Of a stretch of 64,000 bases of DNA, positions 15,235-25,113 are shown one piece after another (within the stretch, counting starts at the first letter, position 1; every line of letters starts with the position of its first letter). Made by a program: the position numbers and the translations under genes. Source of the DNA: Oceanirhabdus seepicola (lineage in GTDB: Bacteria > Bacillota > Clostridia > Clostridiales > Clostridiaceae); NCBI RefSeq assembly GCF_023684385.1, contig NZ_JAGSOJ010000006.1, positions 124,001-188,000 of the forward strand, given 5' to 3'. Below the pieces are notes generated by a model. It saw nothing but the letters and a program-made list of their open reading frames with translations. It searched no databases and was not told the DNA's origin.

Positions 15235-15873
15235 ATGGAGAAAATTGTATTAATTGGCGGCGGAGGGCATTGTAAAGTCATAATAGACATCATTAGGATG
15301 GGGAAAAAATATGAAATATTGGGTATAATAGATAATAATAGAAGTGGGGTTTTGGGGATTCCTGTAATAGGTAAAGATGAAGATCTAGAGAAAATTTTTC
15401 TAAGAGGTGTTACTAATGCTGCTATTTGTGTAGGGGGATTAAATAATCCGAATATACGATGGAGGATTTATGAACACTTAAAAGGTATTGGATTTAAGTT
15501 ACCTATACTTATACATCCTAAAGCGTATGTTTCAGATTTCTCTAAATTAGGAGAAGGAACATGCGTTATGGCAGGAACTATGATAAATCCAGAAGTTCAT
15601 GTAGGTAAAATCAACATATTAAATACAGGTGCAATCATTGAACATGATTGTGAAATAGGAGATAATGCACATATAAGTCCAGGAGTAGTTCTGTGTGGCG
15701 GAAGTAATATCGGTTGCAATACTCAGATTGGTGCAAATGCGGTTGTAATTCAAGGGGTTTCTATTGAAGAAAACTGCATAATAGGAGCTGGTTCAGTAGT
15801 TACTAGAGATATTCAAGTGAATTCAATTGCTTATGGAAATCCAGCAAGAGTTACCCGTAAAAATTTTGATTAG
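15235..15873 (+). CDS. NeuD/PglD-family sugar O- or N-acetyltransferase
   Basis: 212 residues with the two-part NeuD/PglD plan: an N-terminal Rossmann-like sugar-nucleotide domain (LIGGGGHCKVIIDII, residues 6-20), then a left-handed beta-helix of hexapeptides with the likely catalytic His in IIEHDCEIGDNAHISPG, and the cap VNSIAYGNPARV. With the CapD/PglF-type dehydratase, the PglE-like aminotransferase (30996) and the PglC-like transferase (33401) it would complete a UDP-diNAc-bacillosamine-type pathway. That assignment is inference; NeuD-type O-acetylation is the alternative. Confidence 0.85.
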   Translation: MEKIVLIGGGGHCKVIIDIIRMGKKYEILGIIDNNRSGVLGIPVIGKDEDLEKIFLRGVTNAAICVGGLNNPNIRWRIYEHLKGIGFKLPILIHPKAYVSDFSKLGEGTCVMAGTMINPEVHVGKINILNTGAIIEHDCEIGDNAHISPGVVLCGGSNIGCNTQIGANAVVIQGVSIEENCIIGAGSVVTRDIQVNSIAYGNPARVTRKNFD

Positions 15874-15887
15874 TTTAGGAGTTTAAT

Positions 15888-17936
15888 ATGATATCTAGAT
15901 TAGAGAGTATAAATTTATTTCTTAAAGAAAAAAAACTATTTTTTATTATTAACGTCTTAATAATATGTGGTTTGATATTTTCCTTGATTTATAGAGAGGG
16001 AGAAGGGATATCTTTAATAAAATACTTAATTTCACAGTTGTTTTTAATCTACGGTCAAGGGGTTGTTTTAACATGGGTTTTAAGTATTAAAAAAGATCAA
16101 GTAGTTACATTAGTTATAAACTATTTTCTTGGTATCTCTTTAGTTATTTTTGAATATTTAATTTCAATGAGTTTATTTCATCAGTGGAGATTATTATATA
16201 TTGGATATGTAATAGGTACAATAGGAGTAATTATCTCATTTAGGAATTTCAAACTCAAGAAATTATTTAGTGGATTAAATAATGGACTAGTAACTGTATT
16301 CTGTATAATGTGGATTTCTACATTCTTTTCTCTCTATATAAAGAACTCAATGCCCGATGTAATTGGAAGAAGTGGTATAAATCAAGATTTATTATGGAGT
16401 ATTGGAAATACTGAAGCTCTAATGAGAAGTTATCCACCAATAGATTCAAGAATGAATGGGATTCCCTTTACATATCACTATTTTGTTAATATTTATTATG
16501 CTGTTATTTCATTAACTACAGGAATTGATCCAACTAAGCTATTTTTTGCTTACGGGTATATAGTAAAAATGTTATTCCTTGTGTTATGTATTTTTAGTTT
16601 TGGAAAGAGCTATTTAAAGAGCAATATTGGAGCAGGTATGCTCACTTTTATATATTTCTTCACCAATTGTTTTAGTTTAAATAGAGCTTATAGCAATGGA
16701 TATGGTGTGTTTATGAATTCAAACCTAAGGCAACTTACAGATGGAGCCTTTGGATTTGAGATGTCAATTGCATTACTAATGGTAGTATTTATGTTTTTAT
16801 TTTACGCGTTAGAAGAAAGGGAATGGAAGAAGTATATATTACCTAGTTTAATGGTCTTCTTCGCTCTGAGTGGGACAAAAGGCCCTCTAGCACTTATGGT
16901 TATCTTGATATTGTTTACTGTGTTGATTATTGAGTTTATTATTAAAAAGAAAATCAACAAAAAAGGATTGACTTTATTAGTAAGCTTTGTGCTTATCTTC
17001 GCTATATTATTTGCTTTTATATTGAAAAGCGGAAGTGGAGATTTGAATTTTGAGTTAGGATACATAGCTAAAGATAGTCTGATTGGTAGAAAAGTCATAG
17101 GTTTAATAGGTGATGGTATTCTGACTAGAATAATGATTATACCATTGCATTTCTACCTTTATCTCCCGTTAGCATCAATTCCGTTTGTAATTTGGTTTTG
17201 GATGAGAGGGGGGAAAATAAATCAATGCAATACAAATGAATTACTTATAGGGGGAATGGCTGTATTAGGTATAATATGTGCTTATATGTTTAGCCATTAT
17301 GGACACTCAGAAATTTATTTTATTATGACGGCAATACCTTTCATGGAAATTGCAGCAGTTGAATTTCTTATGAATAATAAACTAAATAAAATACTTAAGG
17401 TAATAATAATGATATCCTTTATTGTAGGGGTTACTACCTCCTATTATTCTATAAAGGGTCGAATAGATATAGGTATGAAATATAATGAAATAATAAAGAG
17501 TAAAATTGAATTTACAAAGGGGTATCACCCAAATACCATTACATATAAAGAATATGAAGGAATCAAATGGATTAAAGATAACACTTCAGAGGATTCTGTT
17601 ATATTAAGCGATAGATACTATATTAGTGATAATAAAGTGGATAAAACTGCTAGATATTTTTATTATAGCACTTTCAGTAACAGGCAGTTCTATCTTGAAG
17701 GATATTTTTATTTTTATGCACCAGAGGAATATAAAGCACAGGTAGATAAGAAAAAAGAAATCGCTGATAAAATATATAAATATGGTGATGCACTTCTTGC
17801 AAAAGAACAAGGAATAAATTATATTATAATCTCTGAAAATCTATATGATGAAGAAAAAGAACTTAAAAATCAGAATTATATTAAAGTATTCGATAATGAG
17901 GAAATGAAAATTTATAAAGTAAATGACGGGGAATAG
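15888..17936 (+). CDS. Large polytopic membrane protein, GT-C-like or polymerase-like
   Basis: 682 residues: about 12-14 hydrophobic helices to residue ~540, then a soluble C-terminal ~140 residues beginning YEGIKWIKDNTSEDSVILSD, a segment typical of GT-C-type lipid-linked sugar transferases. A large extracytoplasmic loop after helix 4-5 (YIKNSMPDVIGRSGINQDLL) has Asp residues, as in GT-C active loops. It lies 14 bases after the NeuD-like gene and 8 before a flippase. Likely roles are adding a side sugar at the outer membrane face or polymerising. No precise family was recognised. Confidence 0.7.
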   Translation: MISRLESINLFLKEKKLFFIINVLIICGLIFSLIYREGEGISLIKYLISQLFLIYGQGVVLTWVLSIKKDQVVTLVINYFLGISLVIFEYLISMSLFHQWRLLYIGYVIGTIGVIISFRNFKLKKLFSGLNNGLVTVFCIMWISTFFSLYIKNSMPDVIGRSGINQDLLWSIGNTEALMRSYPPIDSRMNGIPFTYHYFVNIYYAVISLTTGIDPTKLFFAYGYIVKMLFLVLCIFSFGKSYLKSNIGAGMLTFIYFFTNCFSLNRAYSNGYGVFMNSNLRQLTDGAFGFEMSIALLMVVFMFLFYALEEREWKKYILPSLMVFFALSGTKGPLALMVILILFTVLIIEFIIKKKINKKGLTLLVSFVLIFAILFAFILKSGSGDLNFELGYIAKDSLIGRKVIGLIGDGILTRIMIIPLHFYLYLPLASIPFVIWFWMRGGKINQCNTNELLIGGMAVLGIICAYMFSHYGHSEIYFIMTAIPFMEIAAVEFLMNNKLNKILKVIIMISFIVGVTTSYYSIKGRIDIGMKYNEIIKSKIEFTKGYHPNTITYKEYEGIKWIKDNTSEDSVILSDRYYISDNKVDKTARYFYYSTFSNRQFYLEGYFYFYAPEEYKAQVDKKKEIADKIYKYGDALLAKEQGINYIIISENLYDEEKELKNQNYIKVFDNEEMKIYKVNDGE

Positions 17937-17944
17937 GGATTGTT

Positions 17945-19378
17945 ATGAGTAGAATTAAAAAATTAATGGAGAATAAGTTTATACGGGGTGGAAGTTTTTT
18001 AACTGTTTCAACAATTTTGAGTCAGGTAATATCTTTTATATTTATTAATATCTATGTAGTTAATATTATGCCAGCAGTGCAATTGGGTAATTTTGGGTTA
18101 TACCTAAGAACCCTTTCTATACTTAATATTATAGGAACAGTAAATCTAAGCAGTAGCATTATGAGAGGTAAGTTTGAATTTGAGAATGAGTTTGATTCCT
18201 TTTTTAAATCAATAATAATAGTGGGAATTGTATTTAGTGCGATTTCTTCTTCCGTATTTATGGTAGCTATTATTATTATAAAAGAACTTGGAGTATTCGA
18301 AACCTCATATTTAAGTATTCCGATAATTGTATTTATGGGGATACATTCAATTATGTTATTTCTATATAATTGTAATATGAATAAGCTTACAGCCACATAT
18401 AAACATAAAGAATTTGCAATTATTGATGTTTTAAAAACTCTTATTACGGTAACTACTGTAATTATATTTTTCTTTGTGTTTAATTGGGATACATATATTG
18501 AAAGAGTAGCAGGTACTGTTCTAACAATGGTAGGATTTTCAATTTTTTTCTTAATAAAGAATAGGAAAACTAAGTTTAAATTTAAGAAAGAATATTTAAT
18601 CTTTGCAACAACATATAGTATTCCTCTGATTTTGCATTCACTTTCTACGACTATATTAAATTATTTTGATAGTTTTGTTTTAAAAGGATATGAAGTAAGT
18701 GGACACTTAGATGCTGGAACCCAAGGGGTATACACTTATGCATATAGCATAGTAATGATAATAAGCACTATATGGACTATACTTAATAAGTTATGGACAC
18801 CATGGTTTTTCGAAAAAATGAGGGAGAAAGATACTGAGAAAATCAAAAAAGTTGCGGAGCAATATGTTGTTATTTTTTCCTTTTTATTTTTTGCATTTCT
18901 TATGGCGGTCCCAGAAATGAAATTTTTCTTAAAAAATAAGAGTTTTTCACATGCTTTTATATACATTCCGATAGCAGCAGCAGGGTTTTATTTTCTCTTT
19001 TTATATAGCTTTCTATCAAACACTGAATTTTATCATAAGAATACAAAATATTTTAGTTTGGGAGCAATAATAGCAGGAGTCAGTAATATTGTATTAAATC
19101 TTATATTTATTCCTATATATGGGGATATAGCAGCAGCTATAACTACATTAATAAGTTATGTGATACTATTTTTATACCATATTCTTATAAATGATTTTAT
19201 TCTCAAGAATAAGATATTTTCATACACAATGTACCTTAAAGGGATAATATTAATGGGATTATCAGTATTTACTTACTATTCCTTATTAGAGTATACTTTA
19301 ATAAGGTGGGGAATATTAATGGTAACCACAGGTGTTATATATATAATTTACAGAAGGAAGATATCATGGTTGAATTAA
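17945..19378 (+). CDS. Polysaccharide flippase 1 (Wzx / MATE-like, PST family)
   Basis: 477 residues with about 12-14 membrane helices and the PST layout: N-terminal amphipathic segment plus ILSQVISFIFINIYVV and C-terminal paired helices (GDIAAAITTLISYVILFLYH). It would move lipid-linked repeat units across the membrane. It overlaps the next gene by 13 bases. It is the first of three flippases in this locus. Confidence 0.85.
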   Translation: MSRIKKLMENKFIRGGSFLTVSTILSQVISFIFINIYVVNIMPAVQLGNFGLYLRTLSILNIIGTVNLSSSIMRGKFEFENEFDSFFKSIIIVGIVFSAISSSVFMVAIIIIKELGVFETSYLSIPIIVFMGIHSIMLFLYNCNMNKLTATYKHKEFAIIDVLKTLITVTTVIIFFFVFNWDTYIERVAGTVLTMVGFSIFFLIKNRKTKFKFKKEYLIFATTYSIPLILHSLSTTILNYFDSFVLKGYEVSGHLDAGTQGVYTYAYSIVMIISTIWTILNKLWTPWFFEKMREKDTEKIKKVAEQYVVIFSFLFFAFLMAVPEMKFFLKNKSFSHAFIYIPIAAAGFYFLFLYSFLSNTEFYHKNTKYFSLGAIIAGVSNIVLNLIFIPIYGDIAAAITTLISYVILFLYHILINDFILKNKIFSYTMYLKGIILMGLSVFTYYSLLEYTLIRWGILMVTTGVIYIIYRRKISWLN

Positions 19379-21078
19379 TTTATAGAGAAAATAAAAAGAT
19401 TATAAAAATTGATGGTATTGAAAAGTTCATTTATGAGGAACTTGGATATATAGATATTAGAGAAATATGTGGACAATTTCTTAGGGAGATTGAGAAACAA
19501 TCATTTATGAATATGAGATTGGAAGATATATTTATATATGAGAATATACCATTATACATATTTATGAGACCAGCTTTTTCAGTATGGCTGAGTAGTAAAA
19601 TTGAATTGATATATATACTTAAATATTTGAATGATAAATATGAGGATATTTTAATCAAAACTGATAATGAGGAATTAAAAGAAATAAATAATGAGTTCTT
19701 TAATCTTGAGTTGATTATGGTGGAAAAAGAAAATGATAACTCCAAAATTAAGAAGAAAAGCAAGAACGTTTTTGGGTACTTTAAACGATTATGTAAGGGG
19801 ATAGGGAGTGCTGTTTCCTTTTTACTGTGTAAAAAGGAGCGGATGGTAATGTACTCAATGGCCTCTACAATAGCTGAAAGTAAAAAGGGTGGGGTTTATA
19901 GAGATTATCTCTATGGAGATTTACAGAAAGAGTTAGAATCAAAGTATTCTATCATGAATATACAGCTTTTACAAAGTGAAAAAGAGTTGTACAAGAGTGG
20001 CAAAGCTGCGTATAAGGTGGTTCCATTAGAATTATTTATATTGTATAAAAAGATATTTATGAAAAATCCTAAGGAATATAATAAAATTAAAAGAAATTTG
20101 GATGTTATTGATAATATTGAGTTTATATTTGAAGGTTTTGATTTAAAGGGTATGGTAAAGGGCTTTATGAAAAATAGAGGAGAATCTATTTGTAAATCAT
20201 ATCTTAAAGAGATTATCTTATTTCAGAGATTCTTTAAAAAATTTGGTGTAAAAAAATGTATTGCAATTGATGAGGGGGATAGGGGAAGATGTTTAATTTC
20301 CGCTGGAAACTTAGTAGATATAAATACTTATGCAATACAACATGGTATAATAGTTAGAAACTCACATTCTTACCATCTCACAACGGAAAATAAGAAGGTT
20401 ATTCCAAAGACAACATTTCTTTGGGGTGAAAATTACAAGAAGTTGTTAAGCGAAATGACGGATGTATATGGAGAAAATAACCTTTCCGTAGTTGGAAATA
20501 TTAGAAGTGATGAGTTAAGAAAATCAATTATTGAGAAAAAGATAGAAGATAAAAGTGAAGAGAGGATTAAAATACTATTTTTATCTCAATATATGGATGA
20601 TTTAGTTTATATGGCTGGAAATATTCTCTTTGATGGACTAAAAAGGTTGAAAAGAGATTATGAGTTAGTAATTAAGTTGCATCCAGGAGATAATAAATAC
20701 AGAGAGTATTATGAAGAGGAAATAAAGAAGAAAAATATTAATGGCAAAATAGTTAAAGATAAGGATTTATATGAAATGATTAATGAGTGCCATTGTGTAG
20801 TTAGCGTCCATTCCACAGCGGTCCTTGAAGCTGCCTTATTGAAAAAACCATCAATATGTTTAAGGTTACCTAAATATGACGATGTATGTAAATTTGTTGA
20901 AGATGGTATATCTAAAGGGGCACGTAATGGAGACGAACTTATTGCTCTAATTATGAAATTTGAAGAGGAGTTTGGAAAGGATTATCATGATAAGATGGCG
21001 AATTATATAAAAAATGCGTTTTTTGTTGGAAATGATAAGTCAAGTAAAATGATAAGTGCTGAGATTGAGAAAATTTGA
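19366..21078 (+). CDS. GT-B-like surface carbohydrate biosynthesis protein (CDP-glycerol transferase-like fold)
   Basis: 570 residues. The C-terminal ~250 residues look like a GT-B transferase of the polysialyl/CDP-glycerol-transferase superfamily: YAIQHGIIVRNSHSYH, IKLHPGDNKYREYY, and VVSVHSTAVLEAALLKKP (nucleotide-binding side). The N-terminal ~130 residues are predicted soluble and unrelated. The start ATG 19366 follows AGAAGGAAG inside the end of the flippase gene, so translation is coupled. It probably adds a sugar or phosphate-linked group to the polymer; the donor is unknown. Confidence 0.7.
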   Translation: MVELIYRENKKIIKIDGIEKFIYEELGYIDIREICGQFLREIEKQSFMNMRLEDIFIYENIPLYIFMRPAFSVWLSSKIELIYILKYLNDKYEDILIKTDNEELKEINNEFFNLELIMVEKENDNSKIKKKSKNVFGYFKRLCKGIGSAVSFLLCKKERMVMYSMASTIAESKKGGVYRDYLYGDLQKELESKYSIMNIQLLQSEKELYKSGKAAYKVVPLELFILYKKIFMKNPKEYNKIKRNLDVIDNIEFIFEGFDLKGMVKGFMKNRGESICKSYLKEIILFQRFFKKFGVKKCIAIDEGDRGRCLISAGNLVDINTYAIQHGIIVRNSHSYHLTTENKKVIPKTTFLWGENYKKLLSEMTDVYGENNLSVVGNIRSDELRKSIIEKKIEDKSEERIKILFLSQYMDDLVYMAGNILFDGLKRLKRDYELVIKLHPGDNKYREYYEEEIKKKNINGKIVKDKDLYEMINECHCVVSVHSTAVLEAALLKKPSICLRLPKYDDVCKFVEDGISKGARNGDELIALIMKFEEEFGKDYHDKMANYIKNAFFVGNDKSSKMISAEIEKI

Positions 21079-21094
21079 ATAAGAGGTCATAAAT

Positions 21095-22687
21095 ATGATT
21101 TTAACTATAAATAGAGGATCAACACTAAAAAACAATATTGTATTTGAAGGATATTATGTTCATGAGGAACATGGAATAGTTACTGCAAAAGAAGATATTT
21201 TTGAGAGTGAGTATGTTGACAAAAATAGATATTCTTTAAATGGACTTTTTCGATTGATAAAAATTAATGAAGACAGTGTAGAACTGATAGTAGATAGATA
21301 TAGAAGTATGCCTATATTTTATATTAAAAGAGAGGATAGATTAATTGTTTCAACAGATTTCTTTGACCTATATAGAGAAGCTGCTAAGTGTGGATTTGAG
21401 TTAACGATAGATGATATAGCCGCTAATAACTATATAAGATTTGGATATGTACCTCATGAGAATACTATTATTAACGAGATAAAAGAGTTGCCATGTGGCA
21501 CTAGTATGAAAATAAATAACAGTGAATTAAATATTGAAACTGATAAGTATTGGGAATTTGAATATAAAGAGAATAAAGATTTTAATAAAAAAAGAGAATG
21601 TGAAAATTTAAAAGAAATTTATGATTGTATATTTAGGGATTATTGTAAGTACATAAATAGAAATGGTAAAAGAATTAATTTTGCTCTAAGTGGTGGATTA
21701 GATTCACGACTTGTATTGGGCGGTATCATGAAATTTATAGATGATAAATCTAAAATAGTACTTAATACATTTGGAAACATATATAGTGAGGATGTTAGAA
21801 TTCCATACAAGATTGCTCACACGCATGGTTTAAAACTAAAACATTTTGCAATAAGTGAATTCAATAATATGTTTAATGAAAATGATATAATGACAAATGC
21901 AACCCAAGGAAGAAGCCTTTGTCATTATCAAGATGGATTTCCATTGATTGAGAATCAAAAACTGAAGAGAGATGATAGTTGGTTCTTTGGACATACAGGA
22001 GATTTCATAGGTGGAGGACATATAAGCAGAAAAGTTTATTATTCCCCTGAGGGAAGATATGATGGACAATTTCTTGAACTTATTTTGCATAAACATTCTT
22101 TTGATGGCAAAAACAATAAGTTTTATGAAATAGATGGCATGGCGAATCTTAGAAAAGAAAAATTACTTAGTGAGCTTGATAGATGGGATATGGAAAATAG
22201 ACAAAGTAAGTTCATTTTAAATGACTGTGCTACATATCGTCAGTTTGATAACTTGGTATTTCTCCCTTTGTGGGATAATAGGCTTATAGATTTCTTTTTG
22301 AAAGTTCCACTGAAATATAAAGTTGAAAAGGTAATATATAATGAGGTTTCTATTGAGTATCTTAAGGAGTTAAACCTTAATTCTTATTTAAATAAAAATT
22401 ACTATAAAAAAGACAGTGTTTTGCATCTTATAAAAAATAAGTTTAAATTGATGACTAAGTCAAGTGACAAGCTTATGCTATCACATGGATTTAATGTGTA
22501 TTTCAGTACTAGCTATGTTCAGAATAATGTTGAAAAAATTATTGAAGAAATAAAAAGAAAAAACATAAAAATTGAAAAATCCAATACCACACATTTTAAT
22601 TATTATCTTTCTCTAATAGAACTAAATAAGATGACCGATAAACTGATAAACATAAAACAAAGTTTATCAGATGAAAAGTTAGGGTAA
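21095..22687 (+). CDS. Asparagine-synthase-like amidotransferase lacking the glutaminase cysteine
   Basis: 530 residues. The C-terminal part has the ATP-pyrophosphatase loop INFALSGGLDSRLVLGG and the downstream DWHDN-like segment FLPLWDNRLIDFFLKVPL. The N-terminal ~170 residues align with the class II amidotransferase fold (RYRSMPIFYI), but the protein begins MILTINRG with no Cys at position 2, so glutamine hydrolysis is unlikely in cis. Such proteins in O-antigen loci (WbpS-type) amidate uronic acids, which fits the neighbouring 2,3-diacetamido-uronate enzymes. It may use free ammonia or a partner. Confidence 0.8.
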   Translation: MILTINRGSTLKNNIVFEGYYVHEEHGIVTAKEDIFESEYVDKNRYSLNGLFRLIKINEDSVELIVDRYRSMPIFYIKREDRLIVSTDFFDLYREAAKCGFELTIDDIAANNYIRFGYVPHENTIINEIKELPCGTSMKINNSELNIETDKYWEFEYKENKDFNKKRECENLKEIYDCIFRDYCKYINRNGKRINFALSGGLDSRLVLGGIMKFIDDKSKIVLNTFGNIYSEDVRIPYKIAHTHGLKLKHFAISEFNNMFNENDIMTNATQGRSLCHYQDGFPLIENQKLKRDDSWFFGHTGDFIGGGHISRKVYYSPEGRYDGQFLELILHKHSFDGKNNKFYEIDGMANLRKEKLLSELDRWDMENRQSKFILNDCATYRQFDNLVFLPLWDNRLIDFFLKVPLKYKVEKVIYNEVSIEYLKELNLNSYLNKNYYKKDSVLHLIKNKFKLMTKSSDKLMLSHGFNVYFSTSYVQNNVEKIIEEIKRKNIKIEKSNTTHFNYYLSLIELNKMTDKLINIKQSLSDEKLG

Positions 22688-22696
22688 GGTGTGTAT

Positions 22697-23944
22697 ATGA
22701 GTTATAGAAAGAATATTGTAAGCAACTTTAAAACTCAGATTATGGTTTCTGTTCTAGCATTCATGACAAGTATTATAATTGCAAGATCTTTAGGACCAGA
22801 AAATAAAGGGTATGTTGGATATATAATTTTAATATTTACGCTTATAGGAGAATATGGTAATTTAGGAGTGTTGAAAGCTAGTATCTTTTTTCAAAAACGA
22901 AGTAATTATGATGAGGAATATGTCTTTATAAATAATCAGACATTTTTACTTTTAAACTTTATATTTATATCTTTAATTATAATAATTCTTAAAGTTACGG
23001 GAAAATTTTTTATTAATTATAATGCTTTTCACATCATATGTGGATTGATAATAATTTTCTTCACCTTTTCAAATTTGAATATGAATAATTTTTATATTGG
23101 GAATGAGAGAATACGAGAAAGTAACAAATTTAATATTATAATGAGTTTATTTAAGTCCATATCTTACTTCATTCTATGGATAATAGGCAGACTAGATGTT
23201 AATACATATTTATTTGTTTTTGCATTTTCAATGGTGATTTTAGCAATATTTTTATATCGAAATTTAAATATCACTATGAAATTTCATATTGATATGAAGT
23301 TAATAAAAAAACAGATTAGTTTTGGTTTTGCAATTTATTTGTCTACATTATTTATTTATATGAATTATAGAATGGATCAATTCTTTATAAAAAATATGTT
23401 AGGTGAGAGAGCCATGGGAATATATTCGGTATCAGTTTCCTTAGCAGAATTGTTGTTTTTAATACCTGGAAGTGTTGGAACTGCTATATTAGGGAGATTA
23501 TATAATATTGATTCTGCCCAAAGCACAGAAAGAAAAGAGGTTACAGCTAAAACTGTAAAATATACATTTTATATATGTCTTATACTTGGACTTATTGGAA
23601 TGGCAATGACACCTTTGATTCCATTTGTGTATGGGCAAGAGTATGCTGATGCGAGTTTACCTACACTTATACTATTTATAGGAATAATTTTTGCTTCAAT
23701 TGGAAAAGTCTCATCATCTTATTTTCAGAGTATAGGAAATACAAGAAACCATCTTTTAATTACTACAACTATATTTACAGTAAATTTAATATTGAATTAT
23801 ATACTCATTCCTAAAATGGGGATAGTTGGAGCAGCTGTTGCTTCGTCTGTATCTTATTCAGTATACGGATTACTATATGTAATAACATTCATAAAAGTAG
23901 AGAAATTTAAACTTGAAGATTTTTTTAAGTTAAGAAAAAGATAG
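22697..23944 (+). CDS. Polysaccharide flippase 2 (Wzx-like)
   Basis: 415 residues, about 12 membrane helices. The N-terminus has SVLAFMTSIIIARSLGPENKGYV and the mid-region MNYRMDQFFIKNMLGERAMGIYSVS, both typical PST-family flippase segments. ATG 22697 is 6 bases after AAGGTG. Shorter than flippase 1 and not an obvious duplicate of it. Confidence 0.85.
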   Translation: MSYRKNIVSNFKTQIMVSVLAFMTSIIIARSLGPENKGYVGYIILIFTLIGEYGNLGVLKASIFFQKRSNYDEEYVFINNQTFLLLNFIFISLIIIILKVTGKFFINYNAFHIICGLIIIFFTFSNLNMNNFYIGNERIRESNKFNIIMSLFKSISYFILWIIGRLDVNTYLFVFAFSMVILAIFLYRNLNITMKFHIDMKLIKKQISFGFAIYLSTLFIYMNYRMDQFFIKNMLGERAMGIYSVSVSLAELLFLIPGSVGTAILGRLYNIDSAQSTERKEVTAKTVKYTFYICLILGLIGMAMTPLIPFVYGQEYADASLPTLILFIGIIFASIGKVSSSYFQSIGNTRNHLLITTTIFTVNLILNYILIPKMGIVGAAVASSVSYSVYGLLYVITFIKVEKFKLEDFFKLRKR

Positions 23945-23955
23945 GAGTGGATATT

Positions 23956-25035
23956 GTGTTAGAAAAAGCAAAGAAAATATCAAAGAACAAAAAGATAATT
24001 ATTCCACTTATAGTAATAATTATAATAGTCGTAAGTATAGTAATTCCTAAACTAATGCCTGCAAAGGAAAAAATCGAATTACCATATGCTAATAATATTG
24101 TGAAATTTGAAGATAAAAACCTTGAAAGAATTATTAGGTATAAAATAGGTAGATTTTGGGGTGATATCTATACTGAAGATGTTATTGCATTTGAAAGTTT
24201 AAATATATCAGGTAAGGATATAAAATCCCTAAAGGGATTAGAGGAATTTTGGAGATTAACATCACTTATAGCTAATAATAATGAAATAGAAAATATTGAA
24301 GCTTTAAAGAGGCTTGATAAATTAATTCATGTGGAATTATCAGGAAATAGTATAAAAGATATATCTACCTTTGAAGAGAATATTAACATTCAAACTTTGA
24401 AGTTAAATAATAATAGGATAAATAATATTGATGCATTATCGAATACGAATATCAAGAGTTTATATATCGATAATAATCATATTTATGATCTTAAGCCACT
24501 GAGGAGTATGGAATCTTTAGATATCTTAAGTATAAGGAATAACTTTTTGAAATCGTACGATGATATACTTACACTGACACATCTAGAATATCTAGATTTA
24601 AGTGGAAATAGCATCAGTGATATTAAAGGAATTGAGAATTTAAGTGAACTTAAAAAACTCAAATTATCGGGAAATGGAATTGAAAACTTGAAATATATCT
24701 TAGAACTTGAAAAATTACAAATGCTAGATTTAAGTAATAATAAGATTGAGAATCTTGAGGGAATAGAGAAACTAGAAAATTTAACAAATCTTGATCTATC
24801 AAAAACTTTTATTAAAGATATTTCCCCAATAAAAGAACTTAAAGAGTTAGAAGCAATTGATTTAAGAATAACACCTGTAAAAAATATTCAAACACTAGCC
24901 TCTTTGGATAACTTAATTGAGATATTCCTTGAGAAGGAAATAGATAGAACACCAATAAAGGGTTTTTATAATAAGTTACAGAGAGCTGATGAGTATACAA
25001 AAGCATATTTGATTGAAAACAATTATTATAAATAA
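23956..25035 (+). CDS. Membrane-anchored leucine-rich repeat protein
   Basis: About 360 residues: a Lys-rich N-terminus, one hydrophobic segment (IIIPLIVIIIIVVSIVIPK, ~residues 14-32) acting as an uncleaved anchor, then a soluble domain with about nine 20-23-residue LRR units of the SDS22/internalin type (LEYLDLSGNSISDIKGIENL). The repeats would face outside. No sortase signal or choline-binding repeat is present. It lies 2 codons after the flippase gene and before the polymerase. Possible roles are sensing or tethering the nascent polymer. GTG 23956 is preferred over GTG 23947 because of spacing to AGGAG. Confidence 0.75.
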   Translation: MLEKAKKISKNKKIIIPLIVIIIIVVSIVIPKLMPAKEKIELPYANNIVKFEDKNLERIIRYKIGRFWGDIYTEDVIAFESLNISGKDIKSLKGLEEFWRLTSLIANNNEIENIEALKRLDKLIHVELSGNSIKDISTFEENINIQTLKLNNNRINNIDALSNTNIKSLYIDNNHIYDLKPLRSMESLDILSIRNNFLKSYDDILTLTHLEYLDLSGNSISDIKGIENLSELKKLKLSGNGIENLKYILELEKLQMLDLSNNKIENLEGIEKLENLTNLDLSKTFIKDISPIKELKELEAIDLRITPVKNIQTLASLDNLIEIFLEKEIDRTPIKGFYNKLQRADEYTKAYLIENNYYK

Positions 25036-25113
25036 TATAAATTTAATAATATAGAGATTATATGTTCTTTGATAGTTGTTCTTTGTAATAATTAGTCTAA
25101 AGTTGAGGTTGTG

